Assembly: GCA_023151115.1 (NCBI GenBank)
Contig: JAKLJP010000001.1
Coordinates: forward strand, 248,001-312,000
Length of the DNA stretch: 64,000 nt
DNA from: Anaerolineae bacterium
GTDB taxonomy: Bacteria > Chloroflexota > Anaerolineae > 4572-78 > J111
Direction: 5' to 3'
The number at the start of each line of letters is the position of its first letter. The first letter of the stretch is position 1. Both the position numbers and the translations under genes were made by a program. The notes under the pieces were generated by a model that saw only the letters and a program-made list of their open reading frames with translations, made no database searches and was not told the DNA's origin. Below are positions 16,380 to 24,991 of the stretch, piece after piece.

Positions 16380-17165
16380 TTACCTCGGTTTACGCGCCCT
16401 GAGACTAATCCCCTGCGTCCCAAACTCCATGGCGCTGGAGGGGTTTGGCACGTCCGCAAAAATATTGTGCTTTTGCGCAATCTCCGCTTCTTCAAAACCG
16501 GCCACGCGCACGGCGTTCAGTAGTTCTGCTTCCAGCAGACCGCCGGCAATTCAGCCGGTCCATAAAGAAATATCATCCAGAGCCGATTGCGGCACCGGGC
16601 GGGCGACCAGGATATCCCCAATTTGCAACCGTCCACCCGGTTTAAGCACCCGCGCCCACTCTCGCAAGGTCTCCACTTTATCCAACATGAGGTTGAGCAC
16701 TCCATTACTAATGAGGACATCGGCGAAATTATCGGGCAGAGGCAGGCTCTCGATGAAACCCTCCCGGAACTCCGCGTGGGTCAGGCCCATCGCCTCTGCC
16801 CCGGCCCGGGCTTTGGCCAGCATCTCGGGGGTCATATCGAAACCTATCACCTGGCCCTCTGGCCCGACCATTGTGGCAGCAATCAAGGCATCAAAACCCG
16901 CCCCTGATCCCGCATCTACCACAATCTCCCCCGGATTTATGGGTCCGAGGCTAAATGGGTTGCCCGTTCCGGCAAAAGAGGCGATGTTGCCTTCTGGCAA
17001 ATTGGCATAGAGAGCCTCATCATAGCCCAGTCGCGTGGCCGCAGCCCGTCCCGTGTGAAAATGGTAGCCTTTGTCAGGGTTACGCGCGACTTCGGCATAC
17101 TCAAGTTTCACCTCGTGATGAAGTTCGTCCGGCGAAAGTTTGGGAACTGCTTGTAATGTACTCAT
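16380..17165 (-). CDS. SAM methyltransferase, ArsM-like, candidate selenoprotein (in-frame UGA)
   Basis: A class I SAM methyltransferase of the arsenite-methyltransferase-like group, 261 aa if UGA at codon 205 (16551-16553) is read through. Motif I is VDAGSGAGFD (83-92) and the acidic ribose-binding residue is D110. Before the UGA the frame reads D-I-S-L-W-T-G and after it I-A-G-G-L-L-E-A-E-L-L, the place where ArsM-type proteins have W-T-G-C-I-A-G. The frame stays open 56 more codons with family-like sequence (S-S-A-M-E-F-G-T ... S-L-R-A-R-K-P) to TAA. A SECIS-like hairpin starts 11 nt after the UGA. The two other ArsM Cys positions are replaced (T67 in GTGNP, G155 in SNGV), so no Cys remains. 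The ATG at 17165 is 5 nt from GGAGG; another ATG precedes it directly. The alternative is a recent nonsense mutation. Confidence 0.7.
16525..16539 (-). promoter_or_regulatory. SECIS-like hairpin downstream of the in-frame UGA
   Basis: On the minus strand a 6-bp stem (TCTGCT / AGCAGA) closes a 3-nt loop GGA. The apical loop begins 17 nt after the UGA and its first two bases are G. The usual description of bacterial SECIS elements asks for a loop 16-37 nt after UGA, a stem of at least 4 bp and a G among the first two loop bases; all three hold here. A G-A mismatch and one further G-C pair extend the stem. Confidence 0.55.
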
Positions 17166-17275
17166 CATATCCTCCTTTTATTAACCCAATTGATACCGTC
17201 AGTTTGCAGCGTTCAGACAATCATAAGCGTCACCTCACTCTCATAGCTCAAAAAAGGCTGTTGATATTGTATCGT

Positions 17276-17346
17276 CTACACAACTTCCACCTTGCTGACC
17301 ACAATGCAGAACAGGCCGCTCAAGTCGGTGAGGAGGCGGACATTTG
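17276..17346 (-). pseudogene. Short gene fossil (dimeric-barrel-like tail)
   Basis: A 22-residue stretch (N-V-R-L-L-T-D-L-S-G-L-F-C-I-V-V-S-K-V-E) parallels N-A-R-I-L-P-D-L-R-G-S-F-F-T-V-V-S-E-A-E at about 48240-48305. Both lack a start and run out of similarity. They appear to be relics of one gene family, possibly small alpha/beta-barrel proteins. Confidence 0.35.
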
Positions 17347-17353
17347 TTTATAG

Positions 17354-17902
17354 TCAGTTCAGTTTTATGACGCCACTGATCGTCCCCTCCGTAGTGCCGG
17401 ATCGTACGTCTCCGGCCAGTTGTCGGGACACTTGGCCGGTGGTCCCTGTATAACTCCCTGTACCGCTCGTAATTACCCAATTTTCCTCAACATTAATGAA
17501 CGGAAACGCAAAACAAACTGTACCGGAGGTGCGCTTTAAGGTTATCTCACCATCGGCAAAACTCAGGACGGCTGAGCCATCAACGCCGGTCGAGCTGTTA
17601 GGGCCACAACCTGGGGGAGTACGGGCTAGATTTTGGCGTAAGGAAGCTGCATAGCTGAAGTTCCCCAACGCCTGCTCTTGACCGCTGCCCGTCTCCTCAA
17701 CTATAAACAATACCGATTTGCCCACATCGCCGGCTATCCAGAACTCCCCCGTGAAGTTGGCTTCAAAGGGACCGGCGCTTGGTTGAGCCGTGGCCGGCCG
17801 CGCAGCTACGCCCCCTAACACCAGCATCATCAAAATTGTGACCGAAACAAGGACCCTTTTAAGGGTAAACAGGTCTATCAACGCATGGTTCTTATCTTGC
17901 AT
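17354..17902 (-). CDS. Secreted hypothetical protein (182 aa)
   Basis: The protein has an N-terminal hydrophobic segment (about 15-36) ending in an Ala-rich cleavage region (ATAQPSAG), so it is exported. The mature part is beta-rich with Gly/Ser/Thr turns (F-x-A-N-F-T-G-E-F; G-N-F-S-Y; G-T-G-S-Y-T-G-T-T-G). This alternation resembles small eight-stranded barrel-like secreted proteins that I cannot name. Three Cys occur (two flanking the middle). The gene is preceded by a repeat that carries a possible promoter (17992-18021) about 85 nt upstream. Confidence 0.7.
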   Translation of the reverse strand: MQDKNHALIDLFTLKRVLVSVTILMMLVLGGVAARPATAQPSAGPFEANFTGEFWIAGDVGKSVLFIVEETGSGQEQALGNFSYAASLRQNLARTPPGCGPNSSTGVDGSAVLSFADGEITLKRTSGTVCFAFPFINVEENWVITSGTGSYTGTTGQVSRQLAGDVRSGTTEGTISGVIKLN

Positions 17903-17967
17903 CGCGATCTTTTCCTTTCCTGGGTAAAGCGGTGCAACTCTTTATTGAATTGCATCCATTTGATCCA

Positions 17968-18122
17968 TTTGTTTGAATTTGGGTAACTCAAAGGATAACA
18001 CGAAGGGAGCGCGGCTGTCTATCCATCGTGAAGGGTGCTGTAGAATGAAAAAAGAGGGATTTTTGGGGATATTCCAGGGGAAAAGAATTAGGTCTTTGTG
18101 CGACCTTTCACCAGTCCTTGGC
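17968..18122 (-). repeat. Long direct repeat, copy A, with regulator 3' relic
   Basis: This 155-bp segment is about 90% like 48639-48790. In copy B it spans the last codons of a LuxR-type response regulator and the region upstream of the next gene. Copy A keeps the same final codons in frame (Q-G-L-V-K-G-R-T-K-T, stop at 18088-18090) but the rest of that regulator gene is gone. A possible minus-strand promoter is conserved in both copies: TAGACA and TATCCT 18 nt apart (17992-18021 here). Confidence 0.8.
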
Positions 18123-18155
18123 GGAGAGATCAGCCGTGGGGGTTTGTAAAAATGG

Positions 18156-18184
18156 TTGACAATACCCCCATACTACAGTAATAT
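18156..18184 (+). promoter_or_regulatory. Sigma-70-type promoter of the SDR gene
   Basis: TTGACA (18156-18161), a 17-nt spacer and TAATAT (18179-18184) face the SDR gene. The leader of about 130 nt contains a hairpin with arms ATAAAAGC (18263-18270) and GCTTTTAT (18283-18290) and ends in AGAGGAGG before the start codon. Confidence 0.65.
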
Positions 18185-18320
18185 CTTGGCTAATTTGACC
18201 ATCCGACCTTGCCGACTCTTTACCTTACTATTTATGGGAAGGGAGATCAGGCGTGGCCCTGGATAAAAGCTTTGTGGGCAAGGCTTTTATTCCGTTTACC
18301 TTTAAAGAGGAGGTTAGCTG

Positions 18321-19142
18321 ATGAAATTGGTGGAAGGGAAAGTAGCCATTGTCACCGGCAGCGGGCGTGGAATTGGCGCGGCTACAGCCAAACTGCTGGC
18401 CCAGCACGGCGCCCGTCTCGTCGTCAGCGATTTAGATGAGGCCCCGGCTGAGGAAACAGCGGCGGCCATCCGTGCTGCTGGCGGCGAAGCTATTACCTTT
18501 TGCGGCGATGTGACCCAGCCCAATTTTCCGGCGGCGATTGTCCAAAAATCGGCCGAGAGTTACGGTGGGCTGGATATCCTGGTCAACAATGCCGGCTTTA
18601 CCTGGGACAGTATGCTCCACACGATGACCGATAAGCAATGGGATGTTATCATGGGGGTGCATCTGACCACTCCCTTCCGGATGGGCCGCGCTGCCGCCAG
18701 CGTGATGCGCGAGCAGGCCAAGGCCGAAATAGCCGCCACTGGCCAGGCCCAGCCGCGCAAAATTGTCAATATCAGCTCGATCTCGGCCTTCTACGGCAAT
18801 ATCGGCCAGGCCAATTACGCGGCAGCCAAGGCCGGAGTCGTTGGCTTGACCCGCGTCATCGCCCGTGAATGGGGCCGCTTTAATATTCAAGCCAACGCCG
18901 TCTCTTTCGGCTGGATCGAGACCCGCCTGACCGCCGATAAGGCCCAGGGCGAGGCTATTGAGATGGCCGGTGAAAAAGTAGCCCTGGGCATCCCCCAAAG
19001 CGGCCTGGAAGCGCGCAAGCAGCTCATCGCCCTGGGCCGGCCCGGGACGCCGGAAGAAGCTGCTGGCCCTATTCTGTTCCTCTGTTCACCTTTGGCCAAT
19101 TATGTTACCGGTCATCTGCTCAAGGTAGATGGAGGACGGTAG
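18321..19142 (+). CDS. Short-chain dehydrogenase/reductase (FabG-like)
   Basis: This 273-aa classical SDR has the NAD(P)-binding motif TGSGRGIG (about 13-20), the NNAG motif in the middle (LVNNAG) and the catalytic set Ser (N-I-S-S-I-S), Tyr and Lys in Y-A-A-A-K. The C-terminus (G-H-L-L-K-V-D-G-G-R) is typical of the 3-oxoacyl-ACP-reductase-like branch. Length is slightly above the usual 250 because of a 25-residue insert before the catalytic Ser (Q-A-K-A-E-I-A-A-T). The substrate is unknown. The ATG is preceded by AGAGGAGG at 7 nt. It is the only plus-strand gene for 30 kb apart from the IS5 transposase and ends 14 nt from the convergent rhodanese gene. Confidence 0.9.
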   Translation: MKLVEGKVAIVTGSGRGIGAATAKLLAQHGARLVVSDLDEAPAEETAAAIRAAGGEAITFCGDVTQPNFPAAIVQKSAESYGGLDILVNNAGFTWDSMLHTMTDKQWDVIMGVHLTTPFRMGRAAASVMREQAKAEIAATGQAQPRKIVNISSISAFYGNIGQANYAAAKAGVVGLTRVIAREWGRFNIQANAVSFGWIETRLTADKAQGEAIEMAGEKVALGIPQSGLEARKQLIALGRPGTPEEAAGPILFLCSPLANYVTGHLLKVDGGR

Positions 19143-19156
19143 CAGCCAAAACCCAT

Positions 19157-19669
19157 TCACTGCGCCGGCTCGGTTGGGTAGCCGGCCTCCTTCCAGGCTA
19201 CCGTCCCACCTTCGAGCCGGTGGACATTGGTATAGCCCATGTCCTTGAGGAGTTTGGCGGCCAGCGCCCCCATCTCACCGGTTTCGCAAGTGGTGATGAT
19301 GGGCCGCGAGAAGTCTTCAAAATTCGGGTCACGCCACTCTTCAGGAATCTCATGATCGGCCTTGTAGGTCAAACTGCCCAGGGAAACATTGATCGCCTCG
19401 GGGATAATACCAGTGACGGCGATGTCGGCGGCGTCACGGACATCAACGATTAAAGTGTTAGGGTCTTTCTCTAGTTGCTGTTCGGCCTCTGCCGCTTTAA
19501 TGGCCGGCACTGCGGCCATTGCTTCTTCCACGCTCTTGGTGAAGGTAAGCGGCCCCGTCTTTTCTGAGGCCGTTGATGGCTGAACTGCGCCACAAGCGGA
19601 CACTCCCACCACGATCAGGCTTAAGATCACGGCCAGTCCGATTTTGGCGGACAAAATCTTCGTTTGCAT
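19157..19669 (-). CDS. Rhodanese-domain lipoprotein
   Basis: The 170-aa protein has a signal sequence with lipobox (VGVSACG, Cys about 26), so it is exported and membrane-anchored. A single rhodanese domain covers about 50-165: the LIVDVRDAADIAVTGIIPEAINV lead region and the active-site loop with Cys in TTCETGEMG. Such domains carry sulfur on the active-site Cys for sulfurtransfer or redox roles. It is monocistronic and convergent with the SDR gene. Confidence 0.88.
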   Translation of the reverse strand: MQTKILSAKIGLAVILSLIVVGVSACGAVQPSTASEKTGPLTFTKSVEEAMAAVPAIKAAEAEQQLEKDPNTLIVDVRDAADIAVTGIIPEAINVSLGSLTYKADHEIPEEWRDPNFEDFSRPIITTCETGEMGALAAKLLKDMGYTNVHRLEGGTVAWKEAGYPTEPAQ

Positions 19670-19762
19670 TTTGTGCTCCTTTCTTATAAATACATCACCG
19701 TTAAAAACTTGCCGGGTAGTACACCTTTCAAACAGAAAAGGACCTTCTCAGCGACATAACAA

Positions 19763-19862
19763 CTACGGACACGTTGGCTGATCGTCAATTCCGTACTGCT
19801 CCCGTTCCTTATCAGTGAAATCGCGCAGCACGCGGGCGCAGACCGAGTCCATCAACCCCTGA
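19763..19862 (-). pseudogene. Possible C-terminal relic of a WD40-type protein
   Basis: Right after the stop of the 1619-aa kinase, another frame reads D-S-V-C-A-R-V-L-R-D-F-T-D-K-E-R-E-Q-Y-G and ends in P-T-C-P and a stop. This looks like the C-terminal tail seen on nSTAND/WD40 proteins, but no start or preceding domain is present. It may be a leftover of a second copy. Confidence 0.3.
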
Positions 19863-19865
19863 TAA

Positions 19866-22800
19866 TCACGGCCAGGCCGGGCAATCTGCCTGATGCAAAA
19901 ATCGTTGACACTCGTCCGCTGTCCAGGTGCGGGTCAGGTGGGAGCGGGCGATGGTTACCAGATGCTCCAGGTCAAGGACAAAAACCCGCACCGAGCCGTC
20001 TTGTCCAGCAGTAGCCAGTTGCTTACCCGTAGGACTAAAGGCAACCCGTTCAACCCCCTGCCGGTGACCATGCAATGTCACCGGTTCTCCGCCGGCCAGC
20101 GGCCACACTTTGGCAGTGCCATCACTACTGGCGGTGGCTAGAAAGGCGCTGTCCAGGCTAAAGGCCACATCGCGGATCGCGCCGCGATGCCCCGTAAGAG
20201 TGGACAACAGGACAAAGGTGCTGGCATCCCAAATTTTGACAATACCATCATCCCCTGTCGTCGCCAGGTATTTAGCGTCAGGGCTGAAAGCCAGGCTGCT
20301 CACCGCCCCTTTATGACCTGTCCACTCTTTGATTAATTGGCCGGTGGAAATCTCCCAGACCATGACCACGCCGTTACGATTACCTACCGCCAGGTACTCT
20401 CCCGTGGTGTTGTAAGCTACATCGTTTATTGGGGTGCCATCTTGTTTTAAGGTCAAAATCATCTCGCCGGTTAGTCCGTCCCACACCTGCGCCGTCCCGT
20501 CCAAACTCCCCGTTGCCAACTGCTTTCCATCTGGACGATAGGCAACACTGGTAACCCGGTCGGTGTGTCCCGATAATTTCAGGATTTCGCTCTTGGGTTC
20601 TAAATTCCACCCCACTACATTATCACCATCCACAAAAGCGAACGAAGTTCCATTCGGGTTGAAAGCTATATCTTGAACTTTTTCGGTAGAAAATTTTACA
20701 AATTCTTCTGCACGCGATTCGGTGTTCCATACCACCACCTGGCGGTCCGATCCCCCGGTTCCCAGATGACGTCCGTCCGGGCTATAAGCCAGGCTTGTGA
20801 CTTGCATGTCGTGGTGTCCATAAAGGTCAAACCATTCCCCACCGCCTGTAGAGGAAATATCCCACACTTTCACCTCAGCCCCGTTAGTAGTGGCCAAATA
20901 GTTATCATCCGGGCTAAAGACCGCCGCGACCACACCGCTTTTATGGCCATAGAGAGTCAATAACTCCTGGCCAGTTTCGGTATCCCATATTTTGGCCGTC
21001 CCATCTTGGCTGGTCGTCACAAAGCGCTTTCCTGTTGAGTCAAAGGCAACCTTTAAGATACTGCCCGCTTGAAACAGCGTATAGATAGATTCGCCTGTCG
21101 CCATATCCCACAGTTTTACCATCCCGGTTTGATAACTGGATAACATGTGTTTGCCGTTGGGGCTAAAAGCAGTACTCCAGGCCTGGTATCCATCCGTACC
21201 AACCAAATCACGCAAAAAGTCAGCCTGCACGGAGCCTGAAGTCGCGTCCCACAGCGTTACGCCCCATTTTTCGTGAGCCAAGGCAATTACCAATCCATCA
21301 GGACTGAAGGCGGAATCGTTCACATCGTCATCAGGGCCGCTACAGCTAAAATCGAGTATGGCTTCTGCTATAACCATATCCCACACCTGAATGCGGCCAT
21401 CACGGCTGGAGGTTATCAGGCGAGTACCGTCGCCGCTAAAGGCCACGCTAATCACCCACCCGGTGTGGCCGGTAGGGATAACCGTTGCTTGGAGGGTCGT
21501 CACATTCCACAACCGTAAGGTGGCATCATCCCCTACCGTCGCCAGCCATTTGCCGTTAGGACTAAAAGCCAGGTCATTTACCGCGCCTTCATGCCCTCGC
21601 AACACTGCCATCTCTTTCTTTTGTGCAAAATCCCAGAGACGTACGGTACTATCGGCGCTGCTGCTGGCTAACCAGCGCCCATCCGAGCTAAAAGCCAGGC
21701 TGGTAACATCCGCGCTGTGGCCTGACAGGGAAAACTCCAAACGTGAGAGTTGTGCGGCTTGATGCAAAGCCTCCTGTGCCTCTACCAGTGGCGCTGCGTC
21801 AATCCTTTGGCTGGTGCTGATGGATTCCAGAGCCAGCAAAATGCTTAACTCCGGGTCAACTTGCAGGTTGGCCAGAGCCGCCGAAGCTAATTCACGCGCC
21901 GTAGCTTGTGAAGCGTTTCGGCGGGATTGCAAGGCAAACAGGCCGGCCAGGATAGCAAGGATCAAGGTTACAACACCTACCACTGTGATAACTTGGTTCC
22001 GCCGCCGCAGCCGGTTAGCAGCCCTAGTTTGTTCCTCGGCCCGCTGTGTTTCCGTCTCGGCCAACTTCTGCACCGTTTCTAGTTCGCGCCATTGCCGCGC
22101 TTCCTCCTCAGCCCGCCGAGCCTGCCGGTCGGCCAGGCTGGCTTCCAAAAAGCTTCTTTCCTCCGGCGTCAGAGCCAAAGTTGTCCCCTCAGCCCAACCG
22201 GCGAACTGATCCAGCCGCGCCCCGCGCAGCAGAAAGCTGGCATCCTGGTTGGCCTCGCGCCACTCAACGGCAGCGGTGGCCAGGAGGCGCTGCAAACGGA
22301 TGTCGTTGCGGTTAGCATCGAGCCACTCCCGCAGGCGGCCCCACTCGCGTAGCAAGGCTTCATGGGCTACCTCCACTGTTGGGCTGCGGGTAATGGGGTC
22401 ACGGTCGAACGAGAGGAGACGGTGGTGGCCGAACAGTTCGATGACGGTTTCGATGGGAGTCTCGCCCTCACCCCCGCCCCCTCTCCCTCTGGGAGAGGGG
22501 AGTTCGGCTTGCTCCCTCTCCCAAAGGGAGAGGGTTGGGGAGAGGGTTTCCACCTCCGCCCGCAGCACCCGCCGCCGGGTATCCTCCGTCCCTTCGCCCA
22601 GCGTCACCAGACGCAGGAACAACTGGCGGGTGGCTTCTTGACCTGCCGCGTCCAGCCCTGCATAAATCTCATCGGCCCGGCGAGCCAGCGCGCCCAGCAC
22701 GCCGCCGCTGGCTTGATAGGCAGCGCGGGTTAGTAAGGGCGCTTCGGCAAAACCTTCAACGTTCAATGTTGAACGTTCAAACAGTTCGGTCAAAGCGTAT

Positions 22801-24725
22801 TGTAGCAACGGCAATGCACCCGGCTCCTGGCCGACATCCCGGTTGATCGCAGCGACCAGTCCCGGTTCCAGGGCCAGGCCAACCCTCCGGGCCGGATGGG
22901 TAATGGCCTCTTCCAGCTCATCTGGCGTTAAGGGCAGGACAAACTCGGTGCGCTGGCGCAGGAGTTCGCCAAAATCCACATATTGCAGAGGATAGCCGGT
23001 GAAGTCGGCCCGCAGGGTAATAATCACCCGCAAGCAGCTGCGTGGGTCAAGCACGGCGGTGACCAGGCTGTTGAGAAAGTGTTGTCGAACGTCCTCATCT
23101 GCTACCAGCGTAAATAGCTCTTCAAACTGGTCAATGATCAGCACCAATTCAACACTTTCATCGGCGGGCAGGATGCGCCGCACCGCCCGCAGCAAGCCGC
23201 GCTCGTCCTCACGCAGTTGGGCCAGCAGGCTTTCCGGTGGATTGACCGCAATGCGAAGCAAGGCCGCTTCCAACTCTTCCCAGGGATGCGACCCCGGCAG
23301 CATCTCGATAATGAACCATTTGTCCGAGTCGGGCAGTCCGCCCTGGCGCAAGGCCGGGATAAGTCCCGCCCGCACCACCGAGGATTTGCCGCTGCCGCTT
23401 GGCCCAACGACAGCCAGAAAACGAGTCAGATCAGCGGTTTCAGCCAGGCGAGCCAGCAACTCCTGCACCAGCGTCTCCCGGCCAAAAAAGTCGGCGGCGT
23501 CGGCTTCGGTGAAAGCGCGGAGACCTTTGTAGGGGTTGGTCAGACCCCCACCCCAACCCTCCCCCTTAAAGGGGGAGGGAGTCAGAGTGGGAGTGGTGGC
23601 CGGTGGTCGGCGGTCGGCGGTCGTTGCAGCCTGACGAAAATCGGCGAGCAAAGCCAGCACATCGGCATAGCGGGCAGACTGCTCTTTGGCGGTAGCGCGC
23701 TGGATGATTGGGTCAAAACTGTCAACACAGTCTTGATTGAGCCGATACAGGGCCAGGGAAGGGAAGGGTTGGTTGAGGTGCTGCTGGATGAGGGCAAAGG
23801 GGGTCGGTCCGTCGAAGGGTTTATGACCGGTCAGCAATTCATACAGCATGACCCCCAGGCTGTAAACATCGCTTTGCGGCTTGACCGGCTCGACCAGAAT
23901 TTGCTCCGGCGAAATATAGGCCGGGGAGCCAAGGACCATGCCCTCCAGCGTCTCACCCACATTGCCGTCGGCGGTGATTTTGGCAATACCAAAGTCGGCC
24001 AGGTAAGCATTGCCACCCTCATCCAGCAGGATGTTAGCCGGTTTGATGTCACGGTGGATGACCCCGGCTTGATGAGCCGCGTGGAGTCCGGCACAGATTT
24101 GCTCCAGCAACGGCAGCATCATTTCCGGGGTCAAGGGACCGCTTTTGAGCCGGGTGGTCAAACTGCCCCCGCGCAACAAGCGCATCACTAGATAGGCTAC
24201 GCCGGGTTCACGCCAGTAGTCATACAAGGGCACAATATGGGGATGCTCCAGCCGGGCCACAAGGTGGGCTTCGGCCTCGAAGCGGCGAATGAACTCAGGC
24301 CGGTCGGCAAATTTGGGGAGAATGATTTTAACGGCGACTTCACGTTTGACGGTCGCCTGTGCCGCCCGGTAGACCACACCATAGCCGCCGGAGCCAATCC
24401 GCTCACCCAGTTGGTAGCCCCGGATCGCCCGGCCGCTCAAATCTTCCAGGCCAATTTCTTCCAGGACCGGCGGTGGTGTGGGTAAGGGCGAGGGTTCGCG
24501 GTTGGCCCGGGCCAGCCGGACAAAGGCCAGGTAATCGGCCTCGGCAATTCCAAGCGCTGCCGCCAGGTTTTCGGCAATCTGCACCGAAGGACGCAGAGCA
24601 TCGGCCTCCAATTTGCGGATGGTAATCGCTGCGCAGCCAACCCGGCGGCCCAGTTCGGCCTGGGTCAAACCCAGCAGTTCGCGCCGCTCCTTGACCACCT
24701 GTCCAAAGGTTATTTCCTGGTTCAT
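19866..24725 (-). CDS. HTH - Ser/Thr kinase - nSTAND NTPase - WD40 protein
   Basis: A 1619-aa multidomain signalling protein. Residues 1-65 form a Cro/C1-type HTH (Q-A-E-L-G-R-R-V-G-C). The Hanks-type kinase spans about 100-365 with Gly loop GSGGYG, Lys133 in AVK, HRDIKPAN (Asp226) and DFG (244-246), all catalytic residues intact. The nSTAND domain begins N-P-Y-K-G-L-R-A-F and has Walker A GPSGSGKSS. A coiled-coil/membrane segment (about 905-945, V-V-T-L-I-L-A-I-L-A-G-L-F-A-L) leads to about 14 WD40 repeats filling two propellers to the end. It should sense through the propellers and signal by phosphorylation. Three short palindromic repeats have entered the coding sequence in frame (listed separately). 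It is preceded by an AT-rich repeat. Confidence 0.92.
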   Translation of the reverse strand: MNQEITFGQVVKERRELLGLTQAELGRRVGCAAITIRKLEADALRPSVQIAENLAAALGIAEADYLAFVRLARANREPSPLPTPPPVLEEIGLEDLSGRAIRGYQLGERIGSGGYGVVYRAAQATVKREVAVKIILPKFADRPEFIRRFEAEAHLVARLEHPHIVPLYDYWREPGVAYLVMRLLRGGSLTTRLKSGPLTPEMMLPLLEQICAGLHAAHQAGVIHRDIKPANILLDEGGNAYLADFGIAKITADGNVGETLEGMVLGSPAYISPEQILVEPVKPQSDVYSLGVMLYELLTGHKPFDGPTPFALIQQHLNQPFPSLALYRLNQDCVDSFDPIIQRATAKEQSARYADVLALLADFRQAATTADRRPPATTPTLTPSPFKGEGWGGGLTNPYKGLRAFTEADAADFFGRETLVQELLARLAETADLTRFLAVVGPSGSGKSSVVRAGLIPALRQGGLPDSDKWFIIEMLPGSHPWEELEAALLRIAVNPPESLLAQLREDERGLLRAVRRILPADESVELVLIIDQFEELFTLVADEDVRQHFLNSLVTAVLDPRSCLRVIITLRADFTGYPLQYVDFGELLRQRTEFVLPLTPDELEEAITHPARRVGLALEPGLVAAINRDVGQEPGALPLLQYALTELFERSTLNVEGFAEAPLLTRAAYQASGGVLGALARRADEIYAGLDAAGQEATRQLFLRLVTLGEGTEDTRRRVLRAEVETLSPTLSLWEREQAELPSPRGRGGGGEGETPIETVIELFGHHRLLSFDRDPITRSPTVEVAHEALLREWGRLREWLDANRNDIRLQRLLATAAVEWREANQDASFLLRGARLDQFAGWAEGTTLALTPEERSFLEASLADRQARRAEEEARQWRELETVQKLAETETQRAEEQTRAANRLRRRNQVITVVGVVTLILAILAGLFALQSRRNASQATARELASAALANLQVDPELSILLALESISTSQRIDAAPLVEAQEALHQAAQLSRLEFSLSGHSADVTSLAFSSDGRWLASSSADSTVRLWDFAQKKEMAVLRGHEGAVNDLAFSPNGKWLATVGDDATLRLWNVTTLQATVIPTGHTGWVISVAFSGDGTRLITSSRDGRIQVWDMVIAEAILDFSCSGPDDDVNDSAFSPDGLVIALAHEKWGVTLWDATSGSVQADFLRDLVGTDGYQAWSTAFSPNGKHMLSSYQTGMVKLWDMATGESIYTLFQAGSILKVAFDSTGKRFVTTSQDGTAKIWDTETGQELLTLYGHKSGVVAAVFSPDDNYLATTNGAEVKVWDISSTGGGEWFDLYGHHDMQVTSLAYSPDGRHLGTGGSDRQVVVWNTESRAEEFVKFSTEKVQDIAFNPNGTSFAFVDGDNVVGWNLEPKSEILKLSGHTDRVTSVAYRPDGKQLATGSLDGTAQVWDGLTGEMILTLKQDGTPINDVAYNTTGEYLAVGNRNGVVMVWEISTGQLIKEWTGHKGAVSSLAFSPDAKYLATTGDDGIVKIWDASTFVLLSTLTGHRGAIRDVAFSLDSAFLATASSDGTAKVWPLAGGEPVTLHGHRQGVERVAFSPTGKQLATAGQDGSVRVFVLDLEHLVTIARSHLTRTWTADECQRFLHQADCPAWP
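22461..22547. repeat. Double palindromic repeat inserted in frame within the kinase gene
   Basis: Two near-identical hairpins lie in tandem: CCCCTCTCCC/GGGAGAGGGG (22478-22500, loop TCT) and CCCTCTCCC/GGGAGAGGG (22514-22534, loop AAA). They encode a low-complexity segment (S-L-W-E-R-E ... S-P-R-G-R-G-G-G-G-E-G) that interrupts the nSTAND region without breaking the frame. Confidence 0.85.
22758..22777. repeat. Short palindrome in frame within the kinase gene
   Basis: The arms AACGTTCAA (22758-22766) and TTGAACGTT (22769-22777) are separated by 2 nt. The encoded residues are R-S-T-L-N-V-E, a translation often produced by such dispersed palindromes. Confidence 0.7.
23541..23595. repeat. Palindromic repeat in the kinase-nSTAND linker
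   Basis: CCCTCCCCC (23557-23565) and GGGGGAGGG (23571-23579) flank a 5-nt loop. The encoded linker reads T-P-S-P-F-K-G-E-G-W-G-G-G just before the nSTAND start. A neighbouring GGTCGG tandem (about 23600-23625) adds R-R-P-P. It sits in a flexible linker, where an in-frame insert is easily tolerated. Confidence 0.8.
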
Positions 24726-24743
24726 GGTTAAGGCCCCCCTCTC

Positions 24744-24818
24744 AGATTTACGATTTTGGATTTTAGATTTTGGATTAGTGGATTCAATCTAAAATCGTAA
24801 ATCCAAAATCTAAAATTG
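24744..24818. repeat. AT-rich inverted repeat, dispersed type
   Basis: A segment built from GATTTACGATTTTGG / TTTTAGATTTTGG units is followed by its inverted counterpart (AATCTAAAATCGTAAATCC, then AAAATCTAAAATT). The same words recur at 55097-55140. It lies in the 266-bp gap upstream of the large kinase gene and near a short copy of the 3' end of the ABM-like gene (about 24945-24970, reads V-G-V-H-Q then stop). Confidence 0.7.
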
Positions 24819-24991
24819 ATTATAGGAGCATTTGCCCGTAATTTTCAAGGGGGTCGAGACAATTGTATCGTTTTTGTATCGCTGAATTCCATATCGGTTG
24901 ACCCTTGCATAGGGGCGTCGCTCCCAACATTGGCCTCCTCGTTTACCTGGTTTGATGCACCCCCACCGCACCGACAGTACTATCACCCTAT

